In this document: piece by piece, positions 1 to 7,008 of the stretch
Layout: the number at the start of each line of letters is the position of its first letter
How positions within the stretch are numbered: position 1 is the first letter of the stretch
Source of the DNA: an uncultured Oscillospiraceae bacterium
GTDB lineage: Bacteria > Bacillota > Clostridia > Oscillospirales > Oscillospiraceae
NCBI GenBank assembly: GCA_947628265.1
Contig: CANQZF010000046.1
Coordinates: 1-9,921, forward strand
Direction of reading: 5' to 3'
Length of the DNA: 9,921 nt
Notes under the pieces: model-generated
Seen by the model: only the letters and a program-made list of their open reading frames with translations
What the model was told of the DNA's origin: nothing
Database searches by the model: none
Translations under genes and position numbers: made by a program

Positions 1-242
1 AAATGGATCGTCACCCCATCCAATTCACAGGTAAACTGCGGATATTGGTTGAGTTCAGTCTCCTTCCGTCTCCAATCGTAGCTGTCCCGCCAGTAGGAAA
101 GAAGCGATGAAAGGTATTGCACGTCCGTCCCCAGTGACCAGCTGTCTCCCTTTATCGGCTCTGGCAGCCTTGTCATGCTGATTCGGCGGCGAAGCTCCTC
201 AAATTGTTCATCGGCAAAATGAATGCGAAAATCCTTTTTCAT
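1..242 (-). CDS. Epoxide hydrolase family protein, N-terminal part (cut by window edge)
   Basis: Only the first 80 codons lie in the window; the gene runs on past position 1. Reading from an ATG at 242-240, the peptide begins MKKDFRIHFADEQFEELRRR and continues with the spaced pattern W-S-x-G-T-D, Y-L, Y-W-R-D, Y-D-W-R, E-x-x-L-N, P-Q-F and D-G-x-x-I-H. This is the typical signature of the epoxide hydrolase N-terminal domain (EHN), which precedes an alpha/beta hydrolase domain in microsomal-type epoxide hydrolases. Those enzymes open epoxides to diols using a nucleophilic Asp, but the catalytic part is outside the window, so activity cannot be judged. There is no signal peptide, so it is probably cytoplasmic. 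The start lies 2 nt after the response regulator stop (TGACAATG), which implies co-transcription and perhaps translational coupling. Its ribosome binding site is only moderate (a GGGGAAG run about 11 nt upstream). Confidence 0.85.
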   Translation of the reverse strand, partial: MKKDFRIHFADEQFEELRRRISMTRLPEPIKGDSWSLGTDVQYLSSLLSYWRDSYDWRRKETELNQYPQFTCELDGVTIH

Positions 243-244
243 TG

Positions 245-1681
245 TCAGCCGTCTTCCCCGTCCTTTCTCTCCAGCAGCAGCCTGGATTTGCGGTACTCGG
301 TGGGAGAGAAGCCGGTGACGGACTTGAAGGTTTTGAGGAAATGCTTGTCGTCGGTGAAGCCGGAGCGGCGGCCTATTTCGGAGACGCGCCAATCCGTAGT
401 CTCCAAAAGGCGCTTCGTCTCCTCAATACGGAGATTTTGAAGGTAGTTTACGAAATTGACGCCGGTATACTGCTTGAAAAGGGTGCTGAAAAGCGAGTAA
501 TTCATGGACACACGGTTGCTGACCTCCGCCATGTTCAGAGGCTCCCGGAAATGGGCCTGGACATATTGGACGGCCTGACGTATCTTTTGCCTGTTCTCAA
601 AATCGGAGAAGGCCGCCGAGGTTCTGACGCACAGCTCCTCCAGCCATTTTTCCAGCTCCCTCAGATAACGGTTTATAGTATCGAAGCTCCAAAGGTCGTC
701 AAATTTTCCGTTGCTGTCCACCATCAGCTCCGGGTATGTTTTTTCAAGCTGCTCCATAAAGCGCCCGCAAAGCCGCGCGTATTCCTCAGGGTCCGCCTCC
801 CCGTGGGCGACCCTGACCGACTCGCTTCGGAGAAGTCTGGAGGCGTCCTGCCACTTGGAAAGGCCGATAAGACCCGCCAGCTGTTCCGCTGTGACATTCA
901 GGGGTTTGTAGGAGCTCTCCCGAGGCATACGCAGATCGCCGGTAAAGAAGGACACCTTCCACGCATCCTGTGCCTCCCGGTAAGCCAGATGCAGGGCTTC
1001 AAGTCCCCGATGGACGCGGCTTTTTCCGATGGGAAGGGTGAGCTTGCCCTCCAGCGAATTAGCTCCGCTCTCCGGTGAGGCGTAAAAGATGACGGAGCCC
1101 ACAGCCCGTATTTTCAATACGCTGTCGGGCATCACTACGCCGGCCTCTCCGGAGCAAAAGCCCACGTAAGGGCCGGAGAAGAAGTCCCCGCCGTATCGGG
1201 CCAGCCTTTCACGCCATTCATCGCCCTTGGCGTCGGGCTCCATCATAAGCTGGCGGAGGGTGTCCAGGTACTCCCTTTCACGGGCCTCCTTCTCCGCGTT
1301 GCGCTCTACGATCTGCTCCTCGACTTTCCGAATGGCGTTGTATAGCCGTTCCCTCTCCACAGGCTTGAGAAGGTAATCCTGAGCGCCGTTCCGGAGCATC
1401 TCCACGGCGTAGGAAAAATCGTCGTATCCACTGACCACCAGGACGGCGGGAGAGTAGTCCAGCTCGTCACGAATACGGGATACAAGCTCGATGCCGTCCA
1501 TTTTCGGCATACGGATATCCGTGATGAGGAGATCCACCTGCCGGGACTTCAGAGTTTCAAGGGCCTCCTGCCCGTCGCGGGCCTCCAGGATCTCCGTATA
1601 CGGTACACCGGAGCGGCTGACCATAGTCCGTAGTCCCGCCCGAAGGAGCTTTTCGTCCTCCGCTATCAACACAGTATTCAC
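245..1681 (-). CDS. YesN-type response regulator: receiver domain plus AraC-family DNA-binding domain
   Basis: A 478-residue cytoplasmic transcription regulator. Residues 1-120 form a receiver domain, with the acidic pair E8/D9, the phospho-acceptor Asp55 in the motif LLITDIRMP, switch residue S84 and conserved Lys106 in DYLLKP. A linker of about 250 residues follows and has no domain I can name. The C-terminus (about 366-466) is an AraC-type double helix-turn-helix, with the second helix pair around 432-457 (RVSEIGRRSGF...F...TGFSP). The start is GTG at 1681, overlapping the kinase stop codon (GTGA), with GGGAGG placed 6 nt upstream. The overlap indicates translational coupling with the kinase gene. 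Its partner is almost certainly the adjacent YesM-type kinase. By analogy with YesMN-type pairs it should activate the nearby transporter genes; that target is inferred. Confidence 0.95.
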   Translation of the reverse strand: MNTVLIAEDEKLLRAGLRTMVSRSGVPYTEILEARDGQEALETLKSRQVDLLITDIRMPKMDGIELVSRIRDELDYSPAVLVVSGYDDFSYAVEMLRNGAQDYLLKPVERERLYNAIRKVEEQIVERNAEKEAREREYLDTLRQLMMEPDAKGDEWRERLARYGGDFFSGPYVGFCSGEAGVVMPDSVLKIRAVGSVIFYASPESGANSLEGKLTLPIGKSRVHRGLEALHLAYREAQDAWKVSFFTGDLRMPRESSYKPLNVTAEQLAGLIGLSKWQDASRLLRSESVRVAHGEADPEEYARLCGRFMEQLEKTYPELMVDSNGKFDDLWSFDTINRYLRELEKWLEELCVRTSAAFSDFENRQKIRQAVQYVQAHFREPLNMAEVSNRVSMNYSLFSTLFKQYTGVNFVNYLQNLRIEETKRLLETTDWRVSEIGRRSGFTDDKHFLKTFKSVTGFSPTEYRKSRLLLERKDGEDG

Positions 1682-3456
1682 GTCTGACCTCCCTCAACTT
1701 TCTCAGGCTCCCGATAGGGCAGATCCACCATCACCGTGGTGCCCACGCCGGGCTTCGATTCCACTCTCAGGCCATATTCTTCGCCAAAGGACAGGCGGAT
1801 GCGGTCATGGACGTTTTTCAGTCCGATCCCGTTGCCGGAACCGGAGCTTGTTGGCTCCAGGCCCGCGATCTGGCGTTTTAGACGCTCCAACGCCCCCTCG
1901 TCCATTCCTGCGCCCTCGTCCCGGATACTGATGGTACAACGCCCGCACTCCCGGTCTATTTCACCCCGCAGGCTTATGGTGCTGTCCGCCGCCAGGGCCG
2001 CCGCACCATGGACTACGGCGTTCTCGACGATGGGCTGGAGGCTTATCTTGGGGATCTTCTGCCCCATAAGCTCCTCCGGGATGTCCATGTAGAGGGTGAT
2101 CACATAGTCAAAGCGCAGATTCATAAGGTCGATGTAGTTCCTTATGTACTCAAGCTCCCGGCCAAGCTCCACGTTCCCGCCCTCCAGCTTCATGCTGTAC
2201 CGAAGGAGCTTCCCCAGCGTTGTCACCGCGTCGGCTATCTCATATTTTTCGTCAATCTCCGCCATCATCTTGATGGCCTCCAGCACATTGTAGATGAAGT
2301 GGGCGTTTATCTGGTTTTGCAGGGCCTTTGTCTCCGCCCTCTGTATCTGGGCCTCCCGCTCAAGGTTGTCCCGCAGGGTCTTACGAAGCATCTCAAGAAG
2401 CCCGCCGGCCTCGCGGGCAAAGTCGGCGATCTCACCCTTGTCGGTGACCTCCACCGTGGCGTCCATGTCCCCGGCGGCAAAGGCGCGGATGCCGTCGAAG
2501 GCCCCGTAAAAGCCCCGGAGCATCCGGCGAATGAGCCGCGATACCACGGCGGTCATCAGCGCGAAGGCCGCAGCGAAGGCGATAAACAGCCAGAGCGCCT
2601 GCCAGCGGGACGCCGCGTATATATCAGATAAGTCCGTCACCTGAAGATATATGCAGTCCGACCCCTGGACCGCCGTTCGGGTCGTCAGCGTTCGCCGCCC
2701 GTCCAGCCTTGTTCGGACGGGCGTCTCCGAGAGCGGTATATGAGGCAGCTCCTCCGCCTCCACATAGATCGTCCCCGCCAGGACATCCCCGCTTTCGTTC
2801 AGGAGAACTGTCCAGCTTGCCTCATCGCCCGAAAAGAGCTCCGGCATCACCTCGTCCATACGGACGGAGGTCTCCAAAACGCCGACCTTCCCGTATTCGG
2901 AGGTGATGTCCGTGACGAGGCTTAAAATGTGGGGCGTCGCCGGCTGATTGGGGAACAGCGTATCGTCAAAGTCAAAGACCCAGGAGCCGGAGGGCAGCTC
3001 CTTATCCGCCCAGGACAGGCGCTCCATCCGCTCCGCCCCGTAAAGAATGGGCATCATCTCATGGATGCCGGAAACAGTGGAGTAGACGCGGATCTGATAG
3101 AGATCCGGGTTGCTGATGATGATCTTTTCAAGGCTTGACAGATCCTCCCGGTAAAATTCCAAAAGCGCCAGCGCGTCAGGCTCCCGTCCCACCGTCAGCG
3201 CCGAAAGATGCTCCGTCAGCGCCGGGGTATTGAGGAAGACCTGGGTGGACATATTGCACAGCTCCGCCACACGCTCCGCCTCAGCCATGAAGCGGTCACG
3301 GCTCGTCTCGGCCTCCTGTATCTTTGCCTCGATGGCGGTCTCGCGGGCCGAGCGCAGGGTGGTGTAATAGAGTGTCAGCACGGGGATCAGCAGGAACACG
3401 CCGCAGACGACGGCGATTTGGCGGCTCAGCTTCAGCCGCGTAAACCACTTTTTCAT
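1678..3456 (-). CDS. YesM-type sensor histidine kinase
   Basis: A 592-residue membrane kinase. An N-terminal membrane segment (about 13-33) and a second one (about 286-306) flank a roughly 250-residue extracytoplasmic sensor region, probably of the Cache type. A HAMP-like segment follows (about 308-360), then the His_kinase (LytS/YesM) phospho-acceptor region QINAHFIYN with His386. The ATPase domain shows an N box (LQPIVENAVVHG, 473-484), a G1 box (IRDEGAGM, 511-518) and a G2 box (GNGIGLKNVHDRI, 541-553). The phospho-acceptor motif usually reads QxNPHFLYN; here the Pro is Ala and the Leu is Ile. The start ATG is 15 nt after the stop of the upstream lipoprotein gene, with GGGAGG 7 nt before it. 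It should autophosphorylate on His386 and pass the phosphate to Asp55 of the regulator encoded next. Confidence 0.95.
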   Translation of the reverse strand: MKKWFTRLKLSRQIAVVCGVFLLIPVLTLYYTTLRSARETAIEAKIQEAETSRDRFMAEAERVAELCNMSTQVFLNTPALTEHLSALTVGREPDALALLEFYREDLSSLEKIIISNPDLYQIRVYSTVSGIHEMMPILYGAERMERLSWADKELPSGSWVFDFDDTLFPNQPATPHILSLVTDITSEYGKVGVLETSVRMDEVMPELFSGDEASWTVLLNESGDVLAGTIYVEAEELPHIPLSETPVRTRLDGRRTLTTRTAVQGSDCIYLQVTDLSDIYAASRWQALWLFIAFAAAFALMTAVVSRLIRRMLRGFYGAFDGIRAFAAGDMDATVEVTDKGEIADFAREAGGLLEMLRKTLRDNLEREAQIQRAETKALQNQINAHFIYNVLEAIKMMAEIDEKYEIADAVTTLGKLLRYSMKLEGGNVELGRELEYIRNYIDLMNLRFDYVITLYMDIPEELMGQKIPKISLQPIVENAVVHGAAALAADSTISLRGEIDRECGRCTISIRDEGAGMDEGALERLKRQIAGLEPTSSGSGNGIGLKNVHDRIRLSFGEEYGLRVESKPGVGTTVMVDLPYREPEKVEGGQT

Positions 3457-3471
3457 GGCGCCGCCTCCCGC

Positions 3472-5046
3472 TCAGTCCAGGCCCAGCCGGATCTTGGCTT
3501 CGTTCATTTGCCGCGTGCTGTCCTCCAGCACCGCTTCAAGGCCGGCGGCTTTCCGGCGCTGAACGTACTCCTGCCACAGCGTCTCAAATTCCTTCTGGGA
3601 GGCGGCCAGAAGGAGCCTGGGGAGCATTTCACCGTGTATGGCGGCGATCTTCTCGTTTGCCGCCGCCTCGTCTGATCCGGGCGTGAAGCTAACGTCGTAC
3701 TGGCCGGTGTAGAAGGTATAGGGCCGGGCCCAGTCCTCCATTTGCCGGATAGGGTCGATCTCCAGGGGCTTCCACTGATCCTGTATCCTGTTATCCTGAA
3801 GCATCCAGTAGGCGTCGTTGCCGCCGACGGTCGCCAAATATTCCATATAGTTTCCGCCAAGGAGCGCCTGAGTCTCCTCTGTCAGCACGGCCCTGCCGTC
3901 CACCATGGTATAGTTCTCGCCCTCAACGCCAAGAGCGATGAGCTTCTGCCCCTCCTCGCTCATCATGGTGCTCATGAGCTTGATGGCCAGATCGGGCCGC
4001 TGGCAGTTTTTCGAGATCAGCGTCACCGTCCAGCCGTTGATGCCGGTGCCGGGGAGGGTGTGGGCGTCGCCGTTCTGATTGCGCGGCCCGTCCACGGCGA
4101 TATAGACCCGCTCCGGGTCCGCGTCATATATCTCGCGCTCGATGTCCGCAATGTCGGTGCGCTGGTAGATCATGCAGAAATACCGCCCGTCCCGGATCTT
4201 CTCGTCCATCTGCGCCCGCTTGTCGATGAAAATGTCGCTGGACAGGAGCCCCTCCTCGCCAAGCTGACGGAACATGGAGAGCCACCGCTTATATTCGGGG
4301 TCGGTGTATCTGTCGTAAAATTTCCCGGCCTTTTCGTAGGGTACGGCCAGGAAGTTTAAGAGGAATTTGTCAAAGGAGTCGCACCCCGTGCCGGTAAACT
4401 CATGGGCCCCAACGGGAATGAGGGGCTTTCCGTCCACCTCTGGGAACCGCTCCGCGGCGGCCCGGACGGCGGCGGCAAAGCCTTCGGGCGTGGTCATGTC
4501 CGGAGAGCCGATGGCCTCATAGATGTCCTTCCGCACCAGGAAGGTCTGATTTGACGACGCGCCGCGCCCCTCCTCATAGTCCTTGACGGTATAGGAGGAA
4601 TTGGGGTAGCAGTACACGTTGCCGTCCTCCCGCGTGTACCAGGCCAGCCTGTCGGGGTCGGCGACCTCCAGGAAATACGGGTCATATTCCTGCGCAAGCT
4701 CGTTGAGGGGATAGACGAGTCCACGGTCTATGATCACGTTGAGCTGTGTCTCCCACCAGCCCAGCGTGATGATGTCCGGGAGCTTGTCCCCGGCGATAAG
4801 GGCGTCGAGAGTCTGCGTCTCACTGCCCTCCGGGGAGATGAAATTGACGGTGACGCCGGTCTTGTGCGTGATGGTGTCGCTGACCGCGTTGCCGCCCCAG
4901 GTGGTGTTGTACCAGCTGAAGTTCACATACCAGTCAAGCTCCACCGGCTCCTCGGAAACGACCTGGGCCGGGCGCGTCTGAGCGCACCCGGCCAGGGTTT
5001 GGAGGAGTATAATGAAAATGAAAAAGAAGCAAAATGATTTTTTCAA
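3472..5046 (-). CDS. Extracellular solute-binding lipoprotein linked to the two-component system
   Basis: From the TTG at 5046-5044 this encodes 524 residues. The N-terminus is a lipoprotein signal peptide: two lysines, a Phe/Ile/Leu-rich core and lipobox LAGC, with the acylated Cys at residue 21. The mature protein has the look of family 1 (YtcQ/LipO-like) ABC solute-binding proteins: LDWYVNFSWYN near the start, then DALIAGDKLPDIITLGWW, a RKDIYEAIG hinge-like segment, and GINGWTVTLISKNCQRPDLAIKLM. It is longer than the usual 400-450-residue sugar-binding proteins. The frame stays open to an ATG at 5100, but that ATG overlaps the promoter candidate. TTG is preferred because GAGGGGGG lies 6 nt upstream and the signal peptide begins there. 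The gene sits directly before the kinase and regulator genes rather than beside the permeases, so it may be a ligand-presenting sensor subunit. Alternatively it may be a second binding protein for the same importer. Confidence 0.9.
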   Translation of the reverse strand: MKKSFCFFFIFIILLQTLAGCAQTRPAQVVSEEPVELDWYVNFSWYNTTWGGNAVSDTITHKTGVTVNFISPEGSETQTLDALIAGDKLPDIITLGWWETQLNVIIDRGLVYPLNELAQEYDPYFLEVADPDRLAWYTREDGNVYCYPNSSYTVKDYEEGRGASSNQTFLVRKDIYEAIGSPDMTTPEGFAAAVRAAAERFPEVDGKPLIPVGAHEFTGTGCDSFDKFLLNFLAVPYEKAGKFYDRYTDPEYKRWLSMFRQLGEEGLLSSDIFIDKRAQMDEKIRDGRYFCMIYQRTDIADIEREIYDADPERVYIAVDGPRNQNGDAHTLPGTGINGWTVTLISKNCQRPDLAIKLMSTMMSEEGQKLIALGVEGENYTMVDGRAVLTEETQALLGGNYMEYLATVGGNDAYWMLQDNRIQDQWKPLEIDPIRQMEDWARPYTFYTGQYDVSFTPGSDEAAANEKIAAIHGEMLPRLLLAASQKEFETLWQEYVQRRKAAGLEAVLEDSTRQMNEAKIRLGLD

Positions 5047-5052
5047 AGGGAG

Positions 5053-5060
5053 CCCCCCTC
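5053..5060 (-). promoter_or_regulatory. Ribosome binding site deciding the TTG start of the second lipoprotein gene
   Basis: On the minus strand GAGGGGGG stands 6 nt before the TTG at 5046. No comparable site precedes the in-frame ATG at 5100, and no other in-frame start codon gives a standard lipoprotein signal peptide. Confidence 0.65.
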
Positions 5061-5090
5061 GCTTTGTGATAGTTACATTGTATGTTCTAT

Positions 5091-5119
5091 ATTCTACCAT
5101 AAAAGCTCTCAGGTTGCAC
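5091..5119 (-). promoter_or_regulatory. Promoter candidate for the lipoprotein-kinase-regulator operon
   Basis: The minus strand carries an extended -10 element, TGGTAGAAT (TG at 5099-5098, hexamer 5096-5091). A weak -35 candidate, GTGCAA (5119-5114), lies 17 nt upstream. Transcription would start near 5084, giving a leader of roughly 40 nt before the TTG start. The promoter lies between the second permease gene and the lipoprotein gene. No intrinsic terminator is visible between these genes, so read-through from the importer operon is also possible. Confidence 0.5.
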
Positions 5120-5127
5120 CAAAAAAT

Positions 5128-5964
5128 TTATTCCTTCACGCTTCCGGCGGAGATGCCGCTGATGATATACTTGGAGAAGAAGCAGAAGGCGATCATGATG
5201 GGCACTACGGAGATAGCTACGACGAGATAGGTGGCGCCCAGGTTGGTGGTGATGTCGCGGACCGCGGACAGCTCCGCGACCATGACGGGGAGGGGTCTCT
5301 TTTCCGGGGAATTGATGAGGAGCATGGGGATGAGGTAGCTGTTCCAGCTGCCGATGAAGGAGCCGATGGCCATGGTGGCGATGCCGGGAGCCATGATGGG
5401 CAGAGCGATCTTATGGAAGATTTTGAACTCGCTGGCTCCGTCGATACGCGGCGCCTCCAGAAGCGCCTTCGGCATCACGGAGAGGATATACTGCCGGAGG
5501 AAGAAGACCGTGGCGGGAGTGGCGATGCTGGGGAGGATCAGGGGAATATAGCTGTCGATGAGCCCCAACTGGTTGCACAGGTCATAGAAACCCAAAAGGC
5601 TCAGCTGCGAGGGCACCATCATAAAGATGAGCATGGCTGTGAAGATGACCTTGGCGCCCGGAAATTTATAATATGCCAGTCCGTAGGCAGTCAGCGCGGA
5701 GAAATAGGATACAAGCACCGTGTTGCAGACAGCCAGGAAAATGCTGTTCAAAAAGCCGCGTCCAAGGCTCATGTTCTCCGTGACCAGCTTCCAGTTTTCC
5801 GCAAGGCTCCCGCCGGGAACGAGCGTGAAGCTGGTCATGATCTCGTTGCCGGAGCGCGTGGCGTTTACCAGCATCAGATAGAAGGGAGTAAAGCAGAGCG
5901 CCGACAGGAGGATAAGGAACAGATACAAAAGGCTTTTCGCCGTCTTTGTCTTTACCCTTTCCAT
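5128..5964 (-). CDS. ABC transporter permease, MalG/CUT1 type
   Basis: A 278-residue integral membrane protein with about six hydrophobic segments, the first at about 12-33. The EAA motif that docks the ATPase is at about 170-193 (EAPRIDGASEFKIFHKIALP, then a Pro-Gly). The C-terminus KYIISGISAGSVKE is typical of MalG-like permeases of carbohydrate uptake transporters. It is one half of the heterodimeric channel together with the product of the gene just upstream. Its ATG is 2 nt after that gene's TAA, and its ribosome binding site, AAGGAGG, lies inside the last codons of that gene with 7 nt spacing, so translation of the two is probably coupled. The substrate cannot be inferred. Confidence 0.96.
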   Translation of the reverse strand: MERVKTKTAKSLLYLFLILLSALCFTPFYLMLVNATRSGNEIMTSFTLVPGGSLAENWKLVTENMSLGRGFLNSIFLAVCNTVLVSYFSALTAYGLAYYKFPGAKVIFTAMLIFMMVPSQLSLLGFYDLCNQLGLIDSYIPLILPSIATPATVFFLRQYILSVMPKALLEAPRIDGASEFKIFHKIALPIMAPGIATMAIGSFIGSWNSYLIPMLLINSPEKRPLPVMVAELSAVRDITTNLGATYLVVAISVVPIMIAFCFFSKYIISGISAGSVKE

Positions 5965-5966
5965 GC

Positions 5967-6911
5967 TTAGTCCTCCTTCCTGTTCATGAGCTTAAAGGCT
6001 ATGGCGCAGAAGACGGAGATGATCAGGAACAGCACAAACGCCAGCGCCGCCGCGTAGCCCATCTGATTCTTGTTGAAGGCCATATCGTAGAGATAGAAGA
6101 CCGCCGTGAAGAGGGACCGCCCCGGCTGGCCCTTTGTGCCGGAGAGAAGATAGGGCAGGTCGAAGAGCTGAAGACCGCCGATCAGGCTCGTCACGGCCAC
6201 ATAGAGCATGATGGGCCGGAGAAGGGGCATGGTGACCTTGGTGAACATTTTCCACCGACCGGCCCCGTCGATGGTGGCCGCCTCAAAATATGACCGATCA
6301 ATGCCCTGGACGCCGGCCATCAGCATAATAAAGCTGTTGCCGAACCACATCCAGGCGCCCACCACGCCTACCACCATCTGAGCCGTCAGTCCCTCGCCGG
6401 TGAGCCAGTTGACAGGCGCGGATATGATCCCGGCGTCCAGAAGGATCTGGTTGACCGTGCCGAACCGCCAGTCAAGGAGCGTTTTGAAGAGGAACGCCAC
6501 GGAGGTGCAGGCGATGAGATTGGGGAGGTAGAACAGGGCGCGGAAGATGCTCAGGCCCCGCATCCTGTATTTCATGTCGTTGAAGATAATCGTCAGCAGC
6601 AGCGCCAGTCCCAGCTGAAGGACGATGTTGACGCCCCACATTTTCAGCGTGTTCAGGAAAGCGTCCCAAAAGAAAGTGTCTTTAAAAGCTCTCTTGTAAT
6701 TGTCAAACGCAATAAACGTCTCTTTTCCGAAGCCCTTGTAGCTCATAAAACTCATCTGAAGGGTGCGGAAAACAGGATAGATGTTGAAAATAAGAAATGT
6801 TATGACAAAGGGGATACAGAAAAGGATGCCCTTTCTGTCCCGCCGTGCCGCAAGGCCGCCCTGGGGTTTTACGACGGCGTTTGTCTCTTCCTTTTTTACC
6901 TTGACCGCCAT
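5967..6911 (-). CDS. ABC transporter permease, MalF/CUT1 type
   Basis: From the ATG at 6911 this is a 314-residue integral membrane protein. A basic cytoplasmic N-terminal tail (about 1-28, ending RRDRKG) leads into the first membrane segment (IPFVITFLIFNIYPVF), the usual form of MalF/UgpA-like permeases. The EAA motif begins at about residue 210 (EAATIDGAGRWKMFTKVTMP). It pairs with the product of the next gene to form the importer channel. An in-frame ATG at 6935 would add eight residues, but it has no ribosome binding site and would overlap the one used by the 6911 start, so 6911 is preferred. No ATP-binding subunit is encoded here; many Firmicute CUT1 importers share an MsmX-like ATPase encoded elsewhere. 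Confidence 0.96.
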   Translation of the reverse strand: MAVKVKKEETNAVVKPQGGLAARRDRKGILFCIPFVITFLIFNIYPVFRTLQMSFMSYKGFGKETFIAFDNYKRAFKDTFFWDAFLNTLKMWGVNIVLQLGLALLLTIIFNDMKYRMRGLSIFRALFYLPNLIACTSVAFLFKTLLDWRFGTVNQILLDAGIISAPVNWLTGEGLTAQMVVGVVGAWMWFGNSFIMLMAGVQGIDRSYFEAATIDGAGRWKMFTKVTMPLLRPIMLYVAVTSLIGGLQLFDLPYLLSGTKGQPGRSLFTAVFYLYDMAFNKNQMGYAAALAFVLFLIISVFCAIAFKLMNRKED

Positions 6912-6917
6912 GCTCTC

Positions 6918-6929
6918 CCGCCTTTCAAT
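6918..6929 (-). promoter_or_regulatory. Ribosome binding site of the first permease gene
   Basis: The minus strand reads ATTGAAAGGCGG, ending 6 nt before the ATG at 6911. The same 12 bases at the same distance precede the solute-binding protein gene (8413-8424). This match supports the 6911 start. Confidence 0.7.
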
Positions 6930-6944
6930 AATCATTATTTTCGT

Positions 6945-6969
6945 GGGGCGGAGCCTTGGGCCCCGCCCC
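6945..6969 (-). other. GC-rich hairpin between binding-protein and permease genes
   Basis: GGGGCGG (6945-6951) pairs with CCGCCCC (6963-6969). Inside, after one A/C mismatch, GCC (6953-6955) pairs with GGC (6959-6961) around a three-base loop. On the transcribed strand it is followed by ACGAAAATAATG, not a T-run, so it does not look like a complete intrinsic terminator. A strong hairpin here would be expected to protect the upstream mRNA from 3' exonucleases and raise binding-protein output relative to the permeases, as known for malE-malF. Confidence 0.7.
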
Positions 6970-6980
6970 TGCGATGCTCA

Positions 6981-7002
6981 GAACATCACACTTTTGATGT
7001 TC
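6981..7002 (-). other. Second hairpin just after the binding-protein gene
   Basis: A perfect 8-bp inverted repeat, GAACATCA and TGATGTTC, separated by six bases. It starts 6 nt after the binding-protein stop codon on the transcribed strand. No T-run follows it. It stands in tandem with the GC-rich hairpin about 11 nt further on. Confidence 0.65.
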
Positions 7003-7008
7003 CGACGA

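Noticed and set aside
242..1078. A 278-codon plus-strand frame opposite the response regulator
   Set aside because: It lies entirely within the well-supported regulator gene and shows no domain; it follows from GC-biased codon positions.
5044..5100. ATG at 5100 as the start of the second lipoprotein
   Set aside because: It overlaps the extended -10 element, lacks a ribosome binding site and would put 18 extra residues before a standard lipoprotein signal peptide.
6945..6969. GC-rich hairpin as an intrinsic terminator
   Set aside because: No T-run follows on the transcribed strand, and the downstream permease genes have no evident promoter of their own.
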